Of a stretch of 25,173 nucleotides of DNA, positions 1-6,740 are shown in pieces; the first letter of the stretch is position 1; every line of letters starts with the position of its first letter. The notes below the pieces were generated by a model, which saw only the letters and a program-made list of their open reading frames with translations, had not been told where the DNA came from and searched no databases. The position numbers were made by a program, and so were the translations under genes. Where the stretch lies: positions 1-25,173 of the forward strand of contig CALCKF010000079.1 of NCBI GenBank assembly GCA_937966095.1, written 5' to 3'. The stretch comes from an uncultured Eubacterium sp. (GTDB taxonomy: Bacteria; Bacillota; Clostridia; Peptostreptococcales; Anaerovoracaceae).

Positions 1-153
1 GAACTTGGATATGAAGAGTATTTTTTCGGAGCAGGAGTATGTGTCATCGAATGGGCGGATATGATAGAGGAAATAATACCTGAGGAAGCAATGATGATCA
101 GGATCGAATACGGAAAACAAGAAGGGGAACGTATATACAGATGTATATTTTAG
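1..153 (+). CDS. tsaE: TsaE, tRNA t6A biosynthesis ATPase (3' end only)
   Basis: The first 50 codons of the window form an open frame ending at TAG 151-153, so the gene begins outside the window. The visible tail starts ELGYEEYFFGAGVCVIEWAD, which resembles the conserved C-terminal part of TsaE (YjeE/YdiB), where a glycine-tyrosine-aspartate/glutamate stretch precedes a 'VIEWAD' strand. TsaE is the ATPase that drives turnover of the TsaB-TsaD complex making N6-threonylcarbamoyladenosine on ANN-decoding tRNAs. The P-loop lies upstream and cannot be checked here. The gene overlaps tsaB by 13 bases, consistent with one operon and translational coupling. Identity rests on the short tail plus the tsaB neighbour. 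Confidence 0.85.
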   Translation, partial: ELGYEEYFFGAGVCVIEWADMIEEIIPEEAMMIRIEYGKQEGERIYRCIF

Positions 154-881
154 CGATAGAAACAACAGGAGCCTTTGCTTCGGCAGCTCTGCTGAGAAAT
201 GAAAAAACGCTGGGACATGTCACAGGCGGAGACAGATTTTCCCATTTACAGAATCTTATGCCTCAGGTGCAGCAGGTGCTGGATGACGGCGGTGTATCAC
301 TTGATGATGTTGATGTGATAGCGGTATCGCGAGGTCCCGGATCATTTACTGGAATAAGGATAGGAGTTTCATCAGCAAGAGCTTTATCACAGATAACGGG
401 AAAAGCGTGTGTTCCGGTTTCAAGCCTTGAAGCACTTGCTATGAGAGCAGAACCGTATCTTAAAGAAACTTCGGGATCGGAGGAAATGGAGAAAACACTT
501 ATATGTCCTGTCCTGGATGCCAGAAGAAATCAGATATACGGCGGAGGATATTTTTTGAAAAACGGGTATCCTCAGGAAGAAGTAAAAGCGGGTCCGTATA
601 TGCTGGATGAGTTTATGTCGAAAACAGACGAATATAATCGAATATTGCTATTAGGCGATGCGATTGATGTGTATGAAGAAAAAATAAGATCGCTCAGGCC
701 TTTGGGAACAGGGACGGCTCCTGAAATCATAAGATATCAGGATGCAGTCACAGTGGCACGGCTTGCCTTGAAACTTTATGGTGAAAACGGAGGACTTTCA
801 TATGACCAGGTAAAACCTGATTATATGCGTATGGCCGAAGCGGAGAGAAGACTGCAGGAAAAAAATATGAAAGGGCTATGA
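141..881 (+). CDS. tsaB: TsaB, tRNA t6A complex dimerisation partner
   Basis: A 246-residue protein of the ASKHA fold. It starts MYILAIETTG, the phosphate-1-like strand of this family, and carries GPGSFTGIRIG near residues 65-75, a hallmark of TsaB/YeaZ. TsaB pairs with TsaD and with TsaE to transfer threonylcarbamoyl from threonylcarbamoyl-AMP to A37 of tRNA, in the cytoplasm. It has the usual family length and lacks the metal-binding HxxxH of TsaD, as expected for the non-catalytic partner. It overlaps the end of tsaE by 13 bases and is followed by rimI after one base, so it sits in the middle of an operon. The ATG at 141 gives the canonical N-terminus. Confidence 0.95.
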   Translation: MYILAIETTGAFASAALLRNEKTLGHVTGGDRFSHLQNLMPQVQQVLDDGGVSLDDVDVIAVSRGPGSFTGIRIGVSSARALSQITGKACVPVSSLEALAMRAEPYLKETSGSEEMEKTLICPVLDARRNQIYGGGYFLKNGYPQEEVKAGPYMLDEFMSKTDEYNRILLLGDAIDVYEEKIRSLRPLGTGTAPEIIRYQDAVTVARLALKLYGENGGLSYDQVKPDYMRMAEAERRLQEKNMKGL

Positions 882-882
882 T

Positions 883-1332
883 ATGGCGGATATGACGATC
901 AGGCAGGCAACGTCAGATGATGTGGAAGATATATATGAAATTGAAAACCTTTGTTTTCCTGACCCGTGGAGCAGAGATGCCCTGTTGTACGAGCTTGAGG
1001 AGAATCCCAGAGCGTTTTATATCGTTGCAGATCTTGAGGGACAGATAGTCGGATATGCAGGACTTTGGTGGATCGGTGATGAAGGGCATATAACGAATGT
1101 AGCTGTAAGGCCAGGCTTTCGGAACAGAAGGATAGCCTCGGGAATAATGGAAGTTCTGATAGAATTCACATCGGAGGAAGGTATAGCTCATCACACTCTT
1201 GAGGTTAGAAAATCAAATATCCCGGCAATAAAACTCTATGAAAAATTCGGATTCAGAACGGAAGGCATCCGACAGAAGTATTATTTGAATAATGGAGAAG
1301 ATGCACTTATAATGTGGCGTCATGTGGAATAA
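883..1332 (+). CDS. rimI: RimI-type GNAT N-acetyltransferase
   Basis: A 149-residue GNAT-fold protein. The N-terminal strand MTIRQATSDDVEDIYEIE, the central NVAVRPGFRNRRIASGIM (about residues 72-89, the acetyl-CoA pyrophosphate loop) and the C-terminal IPAIKLYEKFGF signature match the RimI family, which acetylates the N-terminal alanine of ribosomal protein S18 in Escherichia coli. The loop reads RNRRIA, so the usual glycine of R/Q-x-x-G-x-G/A is an arginine here. Position between tsaB and tsaD is the standard place of rimI (ydiD) in Firmicutes. In this phylum the true substrate is less certain than in E. coli. It begins one base after tsaB stops. Its last codons also contain a promoter-like sequence. 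Confidence 0.92.
   Translation: MADMTIRQATSDDVEDIYEIENLCFPDPWSRDALLYELEENPRAFYIVADLEGQIVGYAGLWWIGDEGHITNVAVRPGFRNRRIASGIMEVLIEFTSEEGIAHHTLEVRKSNIPAIKLYEKFGFRTEGIRQKYYLNNGEDALIMWRHVE
1285..1313 (+). promoter_or_regulatory. Internal sigma-A-type promoter inside the end of rimI
   Basis: TTGAAT (1285-1290), a 17-base spacer and a perfect TATAAT (1308-1313) lie within the last codons of rimI. A transcript would start near 1320 and carry about 64 leader bases before the Cys-rich ORF at 1384. Because the hexamers also serve as codons (Leu-Asn, then Leu-Ile-Met) a chance match is possible, but both the spacing and the -10 are ideal. It would allow tsaD and the ABC-F gene to be expressed separately from tsaE-tsaB-rimI. 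Confidence 0.55.
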
Positions 1333-1345
1333 AAAAAATTTTTTT

Positions 1346-1374
1346 CCGGATAATATTAATATGATCTTATCCGG
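1346..1374 (+). promoter_or_regulatory. Leader hairpin whose 3' arm covers part of a ribosome binding site
   Basis: CCGGATAA (1346-1353) pairs perfectly with TTATCCGG (1367-1374) around a 13-base AT-rich loop. The 3' arm runs into GGAGG (1373-1377), so its two first bases are in the stem and the rest is directly flanking. The hairpin is preceded by a run of eight A and seven T (1331-1345) and is followed by ATG at 1384. No T-run follows the stem, so it does not look like a terminator for + strand transcription. Masking of translation initiation is an inference. Confidence 0.5.
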
Positions 1375-1383
1375 AGGTAATAT

Positions 1384-1563
1384 ATGGACAGATTTTCAGG
1401 AGATAACATGAACACTGTTTATTATCCGTGCCGTAAGTTTTCGAGGCGTCATGATTTTGATGTATTCAGCATGAGTGATTATATGTCGTGTGAAAACTGC
1501 AGGCATCTCAACGGGGAAAACCAGTGTGAGAAAAAGTTGGAAGAAAGACGGAACAATTTATGA
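1384..1563 (+). CDS. Small Cys-rich protein of unknown function, in the tsa operon
   Basis: A 59-codon ORF with a strong ribosome binding site (GGAGG at 1373-1377, seven bases before ATG) between rimI and tsaD. The stop overlaps the tsaD start as ATGA, a typical translational coupling arrangement. The product starts MDRFSGDNMNTVYYPCRKF and has four cysteines at 16, 36, 39 and 48, with a CxxC at 36-39 followed by C48, which suggests a small zinc or metal site. The middle is rich in charged and aromatic residues and the end is a Lys/Glu/Arg-rich likely helix. There is no signal peptide or membrane segment. I do not recognise a family. It fills a gap that would otherwise be 227 non-coding bases in a compact operon, which supports it being real. 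Confidence 0.7.
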   Translation: MDRFSGDNMNTVYYPCRKFSRRHDFDVFSMSDYMSCENCRHLNGENQCEKKLEERRNNL

Positions 1564-2576
1564 AAAAAGGAAAAAAAGTAACGCTTGCTATTGAATCTAG
1601 CTGTGATGAAACGGCTGCTGCCGTAATGTTGGAGGGACGTGAGATCCTTTCAAATATAATATCATCACAGATAGATATACATAAAATGTATGGAGGGGTG
1701 GTGCCTGAGATCGCATCAAGGCATCATCTGGATAATATAAATACAGTCGTAGACAAGGCGGTTTATGAAGCCGGGGTAGATATGGACGATATAGACATGA
1801 TAGGAGTGACATACGGCCCGGGCCTTGTAGGAGCTCTGCTTATAGGCCTTGCTACGGCAAAAGCATATGCTCTGGCAACGGGAAAGCCTCTTATAGGTGT
1901 GCACCATATACATGGGCATATATGTGCAAATTATATAGAACACAGGGATTTTGAACCCCCTTTTATGGCGCTTGTGATATCCGGAGGGCATACCAATATA
2001 GTTGAAGTGACGGATTACAATAAATGTCATGTACTTGGAGGGACAAGGGATGATGCTGCAGGTGAAGCTTATGACAAGGTGGCAAGAGTGCTGGGTCTTG
2101 GATATCCTGGTGGACCTCTTATAGATCGCATTGCCAGAGAAGGTGATCCTCATGCTGTCGAATTCAAAAGAGTATTTCTTGAAAAGGGAAGTTTTGATTT
2201 CAGCTTCAGCGGGATAAAGACAGGCGTATTGAATTACATCAATTCCCGGAAGCAGAATGGTGAAGTGATAAATACTGCCGATGTGGCAGCAGGATTCCAG
2301 GAGGCTGTACTGGAGGTCATAGTGGCTAAGACAGTACGTGCTGCAGTAGAGATGGGAAAGGATAAGATAGTTATCGCAGGGGGAGTTGCGGCCAACAGCA
2401 GATTACGTGAAATGCTGATTTCGGAATGCGGAAAGAGAGAAATAAAGCTTTATTATCCGTCACCTTTACTTTGCACAGATAATGCGGCTATGATAGGATG
2501 TGCAGCTTATTACAGATATATAACAGGAGAGCGGGATGATCTGACACTTGATGCTGTCCCGAATCTGGAACTATAG
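1560..2576 (+). CDS. tsaD: TsaD, tRNA N6-adenosine threonylcarbamoyltransferase
   Basis: A 338-residue Kae1/YgjD family protein, the catalytic subunit that moves the threonylcarbamoyl group to A37 of tRNA. It shows LAIESSCDETAAAVM near residues 9-23, the metal-binding H116-x-x-x-H120 in VHHIHGHICANY, the VSGGHTNI loop, and a C-terminal CTDNAAMIG containing the third metal ligand (about Asp307). Length matches the family. The start ATG overlaps the stop of the small Cys-rich ORF, and the sequence just upstream has only a weak Shine-Dalgarno match, so translation probably depends on coupling to that ORF. The ABC-F gene follows after 32 bases. Confidence 0.97.
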   Translation: MKKGKKVTLAIESSCDETAAAVMLEGREILSNIISSQIDIHKMYGGVVPEIASRHHLDNINTVVDKAVYEAGVDMDDIDMIGVTYGPGLVGALLIGLATAKAYALATGKPLIGVHHIHGHICANYIEHRDFEPPFMALVISGGHTNIVEVTDYNKCHVLGGTRDDAAGEAYDKVARVLGLGYPGGPLIDRIAREGDPHAVEFKRVFLEKGSFDFSFSGIKTGVLNYINSRKQNGEVINTADVAAGFQEAVLEVIVAKTVRAAVEMGKDKIVIAGGVAANSRLREMLISECGKREIKLYYPSPLLCTDNAAMIGCAAYYRYITGERDDLTLDAVPNLEL

Positions 2577-2608
2577 ATTAAGGACATACACGTACATAGA
2601 GGTAATAT

Positions 2609-4576
2609 ATGATAGTAGTATCGGCAAAGGATCTTACCAAAGCATATGGAACTGATATCATTCTTGATAAGGTCTCTTTTCATATAAACAAGGGCGAGAG
2701 AGTAGGTATAATAGGGCTCAACGGAGCAGGAAAAACTACTCTTCTTAAAATACTTACAGGTGAACTGCAGTGCGAAGAAGGTGAATTTTTCATATCGTCT
2801 GATATAAATATAGGATACCTGAAGCAGGACGGCGGGTTTGATTCCCAAAATACCGTTATGGAAGAAGTGATGAGCATTTTCAGCGGTTTTCCTAAAATGG
2901 AAGAGGAGATGCAGGCTATCCTTGACAGGATAAAGATATCGTCGGGGGAGAATGGCGGTGATGAAGAGGAAAACAGCCGCCTTCTGCAGAGGTATGATGA
3001 TCTTCAGGAAAAATTCAGAGATCTGGGAGGATATACATATAAAAGCGAGATAACGGGCATACTTTCCAGTATGGCTTTCAGGGAAGAAAGTTATGATAAA
3101 AAGATATCGACACTAAGCGGAGGTGAGAAAACCAGGCTTGCACTGGCATGTCTGCTGCTTAAAAAGCCTGACATACTCTTTCTTGATGAGCCTACGAATC
3201 ACCTGGATATAGGAACTCTCAAATGGCTGGAGCAGTATCTTAAAAGCTACAAGGGCACAATAGTCCTGGTATCACATGACAGATATTTTCTTGATGAAAC
3301 TGTGACCAGGATATTCGAAATAGAAGACCATAAGCTGAGGATCTATGAAGGGAATTACAGCTTCTATGCAGCCGAAAGAAGGAAAAGACGTGAAGCTGAG
3401 CTGAGAAAATATGAAAAGCAGCAGAAAGAGATAGCCAGACAGGAAGAGATGATAACCAGATTCAAACAGAGGGGCACTGAAAAACTGGCTAAAAGAGCGG
3501 CCTCAAGAGAAAAGCGCCTTGCTGCAATGAACGTGATGGAGAAACCGTCAGGCACCAAAAGCAGGATGAAGCTCTCGTTCAAAGCGGATTTTCAAAGCGG
3601 AAGAGATGTAATTTTTGCAGAAGGAGTTTCAAAGAGCTTCGGATACGGACCCGGGCGCAGAGAGCTGTTCAATAATGTAGATCTCGATATAAAAAGGGGT
3701 GAGAGACTGTGCATAGTAGGGGCGAACGGGATCGGCAAAACATCACTTCTGCGGATCCTTATGGGAGAGCTTTCATATAATTCCGGCAGGATAAAAATAG
3801 GTCATAATGTTAAATTTGGCTATTACGATCAGGGGCAGAAACTCCTTAACCCATCAAATACGGTGATAGGAGAGATGCAGGATGCATACGGACTGTATTC
3901 CGATACAGAAATGCGCAATATACTGGGCAGATTCCTTTTCAAGGGAGATGATGTGTTTCTTACGGTAGGATCCTTGAGCGGAGGAGAAAGGGCAAGGCTG
4001 TCTCTTCTGAAGCTTATGCTTTCAGGGGCAAATGTCCTTGTGCTGGATGAGCCTACCAATCATCTGGATATAGAGTCAAAGGAAATTTTTGAAGAAGCCC
4101 TGCTGGACTTTCCCGGGACCAGTATAATCGTTTCTCATGACAGATATTTTCTCAACAGGATACCGACAAGAATAGCTGAGCTTACTCATTCAGGTATAGA
4201 GAATTATCTGGGGACTTATGATTATTATGTCGAGAAGAAGCAGGAGCAGATACAGTCGGGGAAAAAATATCTTGAAGAGCTTTCATTCACGCCGGCTGAT
4301 AAAGCTGACACCGAAGAAAGAGAAATGTCTTCAGCAGAGCGGAGAAAACGCCAGAAAGAAAAGGAAGCGAAGGAAAGGCGTCTGAAACGTCAAAAAGAAG
4401 CTGTTGAAAAAGAAATAGGGTCTATAGAAGAGGAAATAAGGGAGATGGAAAGCCTGCTTAGCAAAGAGGAAGTGGTTGCGGACCATGTTAAGCTGACTGA
4501 AATAAGCAGGAAACTTGCGAAAAAGAAAAGCGATCTTGATGAAAGATATGAGAAGTGGCTAAGTCTGCAGGAATAG
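2609..4576 (+). CDS. ABC-F family ATPase, YdiF-like (ribosome-associated)
   Basis: A 655-residue soluble protein with two ABC domains and no membrane segments, the layout of ABC-F translation factors. The first Walker A is GLNGAGKTT (about residues 36-44) and the second GANGIGKTS (about 371-379). Each domain has an LSGGE signature (LSGGEKTRLALA, LSGGERARLSLL) and LDEPTNHLD Walker B. A charged linker (about residues 245-320, rich in Arg, Lys and Glu) separates the domains and corresponds to the P-site tRNA interaction motif. The last about 90 residues form a predicted coiled coil, as in Bacillus YdiF and Uup. The position after tsaD equals that of ydiF in Bacillus. A housekeeping translation role is more likely than antibiotic resistance, but the sequence alone does not prove this. 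Confidence 0.93.
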   Translation: MIVVSAKDLTKAYGTDIILDKVSFHINKGERVGIIGLNGAGKTTLLKILTGELQCEEGEFFISSDINIGYLKQDGGFDSQNTVMEEVMSIFSGFPKMEEEMQAILDRIKISSGENGGDEEENSRLLQRYDDLQEKFRDLGGYTYKSEITGILSSMAFREESYDKKISTLSGGEKTRLALACLLLKKPDILFLDEPTNHLDIGTLKWLEQYLKSYKGTIVLVSHDRYFLDETVTRIFEIEDHKLRIYEGNYSFYAAERRKRREAELRKYEKQQKEIARQEEMITRFKQRGTEKLAKRAASREKRLAAMNVMEKPSGTKSRMKLSFKADFQSGRDVIFAEGVSKSFGYGPGRRELFNNVDLDIKRGERLCIVGANGIGKTSLLRILMGELSYNSGRIKIGHNVKFGYYDQGQKLLNPSNTVIGEMQDAYGLYSDTEMRNILGRFLFKGDDVFLTVGSLSGGERARLSLLKLMLSGANVLVLDEPTNHLDIESKEIFEEALLDFPGTSIIVSHDRYFLNRIPTRIAELTHSGIENYLGTYDYYVEKKQEQIQSGKKYLEELSFTPADKADTEEREMSSAERRKRQKEKEAKERRLKRQKEAVEKEIGSIEEEIREMESLLSKEEVVADHVKLTEISRKLAKKKSDLDERYEKWLSLQE

Positions 4577-4613
4577 GAGTGCAGTCAGCTTGTAACTTTT
4601 TTTATTAAAAGTA

Positions 4614-4642
4614 TTGCAATAAAAGAGAGCGTACACTATAAT
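4614..4642 (+). promoter_or_regulatory. Sigma-A-type promoter for acpP (and rex)
   Basis: TTGCAA (4614-4619), 17 bases, then a perfect TATAAT (4637-4642). The predicted transcript starts near 4649, giving a leader of about 70 bases before acpP. The -35 is nested in the 10-base palindrome TATTGCAATA (4612-4621), which could be a binding site or chance. Confidence 0.8.
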
Positions 4643-4717
4643 GATTTAGAAGTTGTCAGGTTTTTACCGGATGACGGAATTATGAAGAATGATATTTTTA
4701 TGATGGAGGTATATATC

Positions 4718-4945
4718 ATGACATTAGACAAAATCAAAGGTATAATAGCTGAGCAGCTGGGAGTTGATGAAAGTGAAGTGAAGATGGAAACACATCTTAT
4801 GAAGGATCTAGAAGCTGATTCACTTGATGCAGTAGAAATAATCATGGCTATCGAAGATGAGTTTGATATCGAAGTACCCGATGAAGATGCCGAAAAGTTC
4901 CAGACTGTAAGCGATATCGTGACATATGTTGAGGCAAAGGCATAA
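4718..4945 (+). CDS. acpP: Acyl carrier protein
   Basis: A 75-residue acidic acyl carrier protein. The phosphopantetheine attachment serine is Ser35 in the EADSLDAVE motif, preceded by helix MTLDKIKGIIAEQLGV and followed by AIEDEFDIEVPDED. It carries growing fatty acyl chains in type II fatty acid synthesis. An in-frame ATG lies 36 bases earlier, but the ATG at 4718 has GGAGG at 4705-4709 and gives the canonical N-terminus, so I chose it. It stands alone, without fab genes, between the ABC-F gene and rex, behind its own promoter. Rex follows after 17 bases and probably shares the transcript. Confidence 0.96.
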   Translation: MTLDKIKGIIAEQLGVDESEVKMETHLMKDLEADSLDAVEIIMAIEDEFDIEVPDEDAEKFQTVSDIVTYVEAKA

Positions 4946-4962
4946 TTCACAAAGGCTTTGAC

Positions 4963-5607
4963 ATGAAAAGACAGACAAGGATTTCCAATGCCGTTATCAA
5001 AAGACTGCCAAGATACAGACGATATCTTCGAGAACTGCAGAAAAAAGGAGTAGATAAGATATCATCAAATGAGTTCAGTAGCCTTATAGGGTATACGGCA
5101 TCGCAGATACGACAGGATCTCAATAATTTCGGGGGCTTTGGTCAACAAGGGTACGGATACAGCGTAGACAGCCTCTATAATGAGATAAGCGCCATTTTAG
5201 GTCTGGACAGACAGTATAAAATGGTGATAGTCGGTGCAGGCAATCTGGGTCAGGCAATAGCTAATCATACGTATTATTATAAGGCCGGATTTATTGTCTG
5301 CGGTATATTTGAGATCAATCCAAGACTTATAGGAATCAAGATAAATGATATAGAAGTCATGGATTATGATAATATCGTTGACTTTGTTGAGGAAAATGAT
5401 ATCGATATAGGGATAATATGCACGACTAAGGATTCTGCACAGGAGGTAGCCGATGTATTATGTTTTGCAGGAGTGAGAGGCCTTTGGAATTTTGCACCTG
5501 TAGATATAGAGGCGCCTAAGCATGTAGCTATAGAAAATGTCCATATAAGTGACAGCCTGCATTCGCTGGCATATCATATGAACAGGGATCAGGATTCGGA
5601 AAAATAG
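4963..5607 (+). CDS. rex: Rex, redox-sensing transcriptional repressor
   Basis: A 214-residue Rex protein. An N-terminal winged helix (RISNAVIKRLPRYRRYL, then IGYTASQIRQDLNNFG) is followed by a Rossmann domain with GAGNLG at residues 91-96 and the FGQQGYGY segment between the two. Rex senses the NADH/NAD ratio and represses fermentation and respiration genes when NAD is high. Length and motif order are those of the family. AAAGG at 4951-4955 is the ribosome binding site. It sits 17 bases behind acpP. In Bacillus rex is also found close to ydiF and groESL. I saw no clear Rex operator upstream of its own transcript. Confidence 0.96.
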   Translation: MKRQTRISNAVIKRLPRYRRYLRELQKKGVDKISSNEFSSLIGYTASQIRQDLNNFGGFGQQGYGYSVDSLYNEISAILGLDRQYKMVIVGAGNLGQAIANHTYYYKAGFIVCGIFEINPRLIGIKINDIEVMDYDNIVDFVEENDIDIGIICTTKDSAQEVADVLCFAGVRGLWNFAPVDIEAPKHVAIENVHISDSLHSLAYHMNRDQDSEK

Positions 5608-5639
5608 ATATGCTTGTACATAAGAATAATGGTAAATTA

Positions 5640-5668
5640 AATAACCGTTTCATTTTGAAACGGTTATT
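5640..5668. terminator. Bidirectional hairpin between convergent rex and ferredoxin genes
   Basis: AATAACCGTTTCA (5640-5652) pairs perfectly over 13 bases with TGAAACGGTTATT (5656-5668) around a TTT loop. It lies between two genes that converge, 32 bases after rex stops and 23 bases after the ferredoxin gene ends. The T-runs on either side are poor (ATTAATTATT and the mirror), so termination efficiency is uncertain. Confidence 0.75.
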
Positions 5669-5691
5669 AATTATTAAATGATATGTTATCG

Positions 5692-5862
5692 CTAGCCTTC
5701 AGTAGGAGCGTCAACAGGACATGCTCCTGCACAAGCGCCGCAATCGATACATTTGTCAGCATCAATAACATATATGCCGTCACCTTCAGAAATAGCATCT
5801 GTAGGACATTCGCCCACGCAAGCGCCGCAGCTGATACATGAATCTTTAATTACATAAGCCAT
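5692..5862 (-). CDS. 2[4Fe-4S] ferredoxin, clostridial type
   Basis: A 56-residue ferredoxin with two complete cluster motifs: Cys9, 12, 15, 19 (CISCGACVGECP) and Cys38, 41, 44, 48 (CIDCGACAGACP). This is the short bacterial ferredoxin that shuttles low-potential electrons from pyruvate:ferredoxin oxidoreductase and similar enzymes to hydrogenase or Rnf. The frame stays open nine codons upstream, but MAYVIKDSC starting at 5862 has an ideal AAAGGAGG (5871-5878) and matches the family N-terminus. The gene is alone on the minus strand, has its own promoter and ends before the shared hairpin. Adjacency to rex is interesting for redox logic, though no Rex site was seen at this promoter. Confidence 0.96.
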   Translation of the reverse strand: MAYVIKDSCISCGACVGECPTDAISEGDGIYVIDADKCIDCGACAGACPVDAPTEG

Positions 5863-5882
5863 TGTAAGTACCTCCTTTAAAA

Positions 5883-5911
5883 TTATCATTAAACGACAAA
5901 CTGATTATAAC
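5883..5911 (+). promoter_or_regulatory. Weak candidate promoter for the P-loop/Asp23-like gene
   Basis: TTATCA (5883-5888), 17 bases, TATAAC (5906-5911), with an expected start just before the ATG at 5934. The -10 overlaps the -10 of the divergent ferredoxin promoter, so the two could compete. Only spacing and partial consensus support it. Confidence 0.35.
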
Positions 5912-5932
5912 AAACATATATGAGGAATTCAA
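5904..5932 (-). promoter_or_regulatory. Sigma-A-type promoter of the ferredoxin gene
   Basis: Read on the minus strand: TTGAAT (5932-5927), 17 bases, perfect TATAAT (5909-5904). Its -35 overlaps the ribosome binding site of the divergent gene starting at 5934. The leader to the ferredoxin start is about 35 bases. Confidence 0.75.
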
Positions 5933-5933
5933 G

Positions 5934-6740
5934 ATGAAAGTTTACGGACTCATAGGTAAAAGCGGTACCGGTAAAAGCTTCCAGGCGGTCAATCTGTGTA
6001 AGGAGCTGAACATAGAAAGCATAATCGATGACGGACTTTTTATTTGCCGCAACAAGATTGTGGCCGGTATATCAGCCAAAAGACAGCCTACCAAGGTAGG
6101 AGCCGTTAAAACGGCTCTTTTCAGCAAACAGGAGCATATGGAAGAGGTAAAGGCTGCAATACGAAGGATAAAACCGTCTTCTTTGCTGGTAATAGGGACG
6201 TCAGACCGTATGGTCGATAAAATAGTGAACAGACTGGAGCTAGGGAAAATAGGCAAGAGAATATATATAGAAGAAATAACAACCGAAGCCCAGAGAGCAA
6301 TAGCGAAAAAACAGCGTGACGAAATGGGACAGCATGTTATACCTGTGCCGACTTTTCAGTTAAAAAGGCAGTTTTCGGGATATTTCATGCTTCCTGTAAG
6401 AATGCTGCTGAAAGAATGGGGATCATGGCGTGATATCTCGGAAAAATCTGTTGTAAGACCTACATACAGTTACCTTGGGGAATATAAGATATCTGAAAAG
6501 GTGTTGTCGGACATAGTCGAATGTGTCAGGATATACAGCGGAACTGTTCTTGAAATAAATAAAGTTGCTGTAGCTTCGATGCAGGAGGGCATAGATATCT
6601 ATGTGATGGCAGTATTCAGATACGGAATAAGTCTTCCTGAAGCAACTAAAAAATTCCAGAGTGAGGTGGCATGCAAGATAGAAGAGATGACGTCGTTCAA
6701 TGTCAACAGAGTAGATCTTGAAGTAAAGGATATAATATGA
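5934..6740 (+). CDS. P-loop ATP-binding protein with C-terminal Asp23/YloU-like domain
   Basis: A 268-residue protein that begins MKVYGLIGKSGTGKSFQ, with a Walker A GKSGTGKS at residues 8-15. The rest of the N-terminal half is basic and has a hydrophobic strand SSLLVIGTSDRMVDKI where a Walker B might be, but lacks a clear DE pair. About residues 187-268 (ISEKVLSDIVECVRIYSG through VNRVDLEVKDII) resemble the Asp23/Gls24 (YloU) fold, including the VFRYGISLPEATKKFQSEV helix region. That family is linked to envelope stress and division in Gram-positives, but its biochemical role is unclear. The domain identification is by motif memory, not by search. The stop overlaps the glycosylase start (ATGA), so the two are translationally coupled. 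No function is assigned. Confidence 0.8.
   Translation: MKVYGLIGKSGTGKSFQAVNLCKELNIESIIDDGLFICRNKIVAGISAKRQPTKVGAVKTALFSKQEHMEEVKAAIRRIKPSSLLVIGTSDRMVDKIVNRLELGKIGKRIYIEEITTEAQRAIAKKQRDEMGQHVIPVPTFQLKRQFSGYFMLPVRMLLKEWGSWRDISEKSVVRPTYSYLGEYKISEKVLSDIVECVRIYSGTVLEINKVAVASMQEGIDIYVMAVFRYGISLPEATKKFQSEVACKIEEMTSFNVNRVDLEVKDII

Noticed and set aside
1331..1374. Terminator after rimI
   Set aside because: The hairpin has no T-run after it on the plus strand, the T-run comes before the stem, and the stem runs into a ribosome binding site for the next ORF.
4682..4717. Upstream in-frame ATG for acpP
   Set aside because: It has no ribosome binding site and adds twelve residues absent from acyl carrier proteins, while ATG 4718 has GGAGG.
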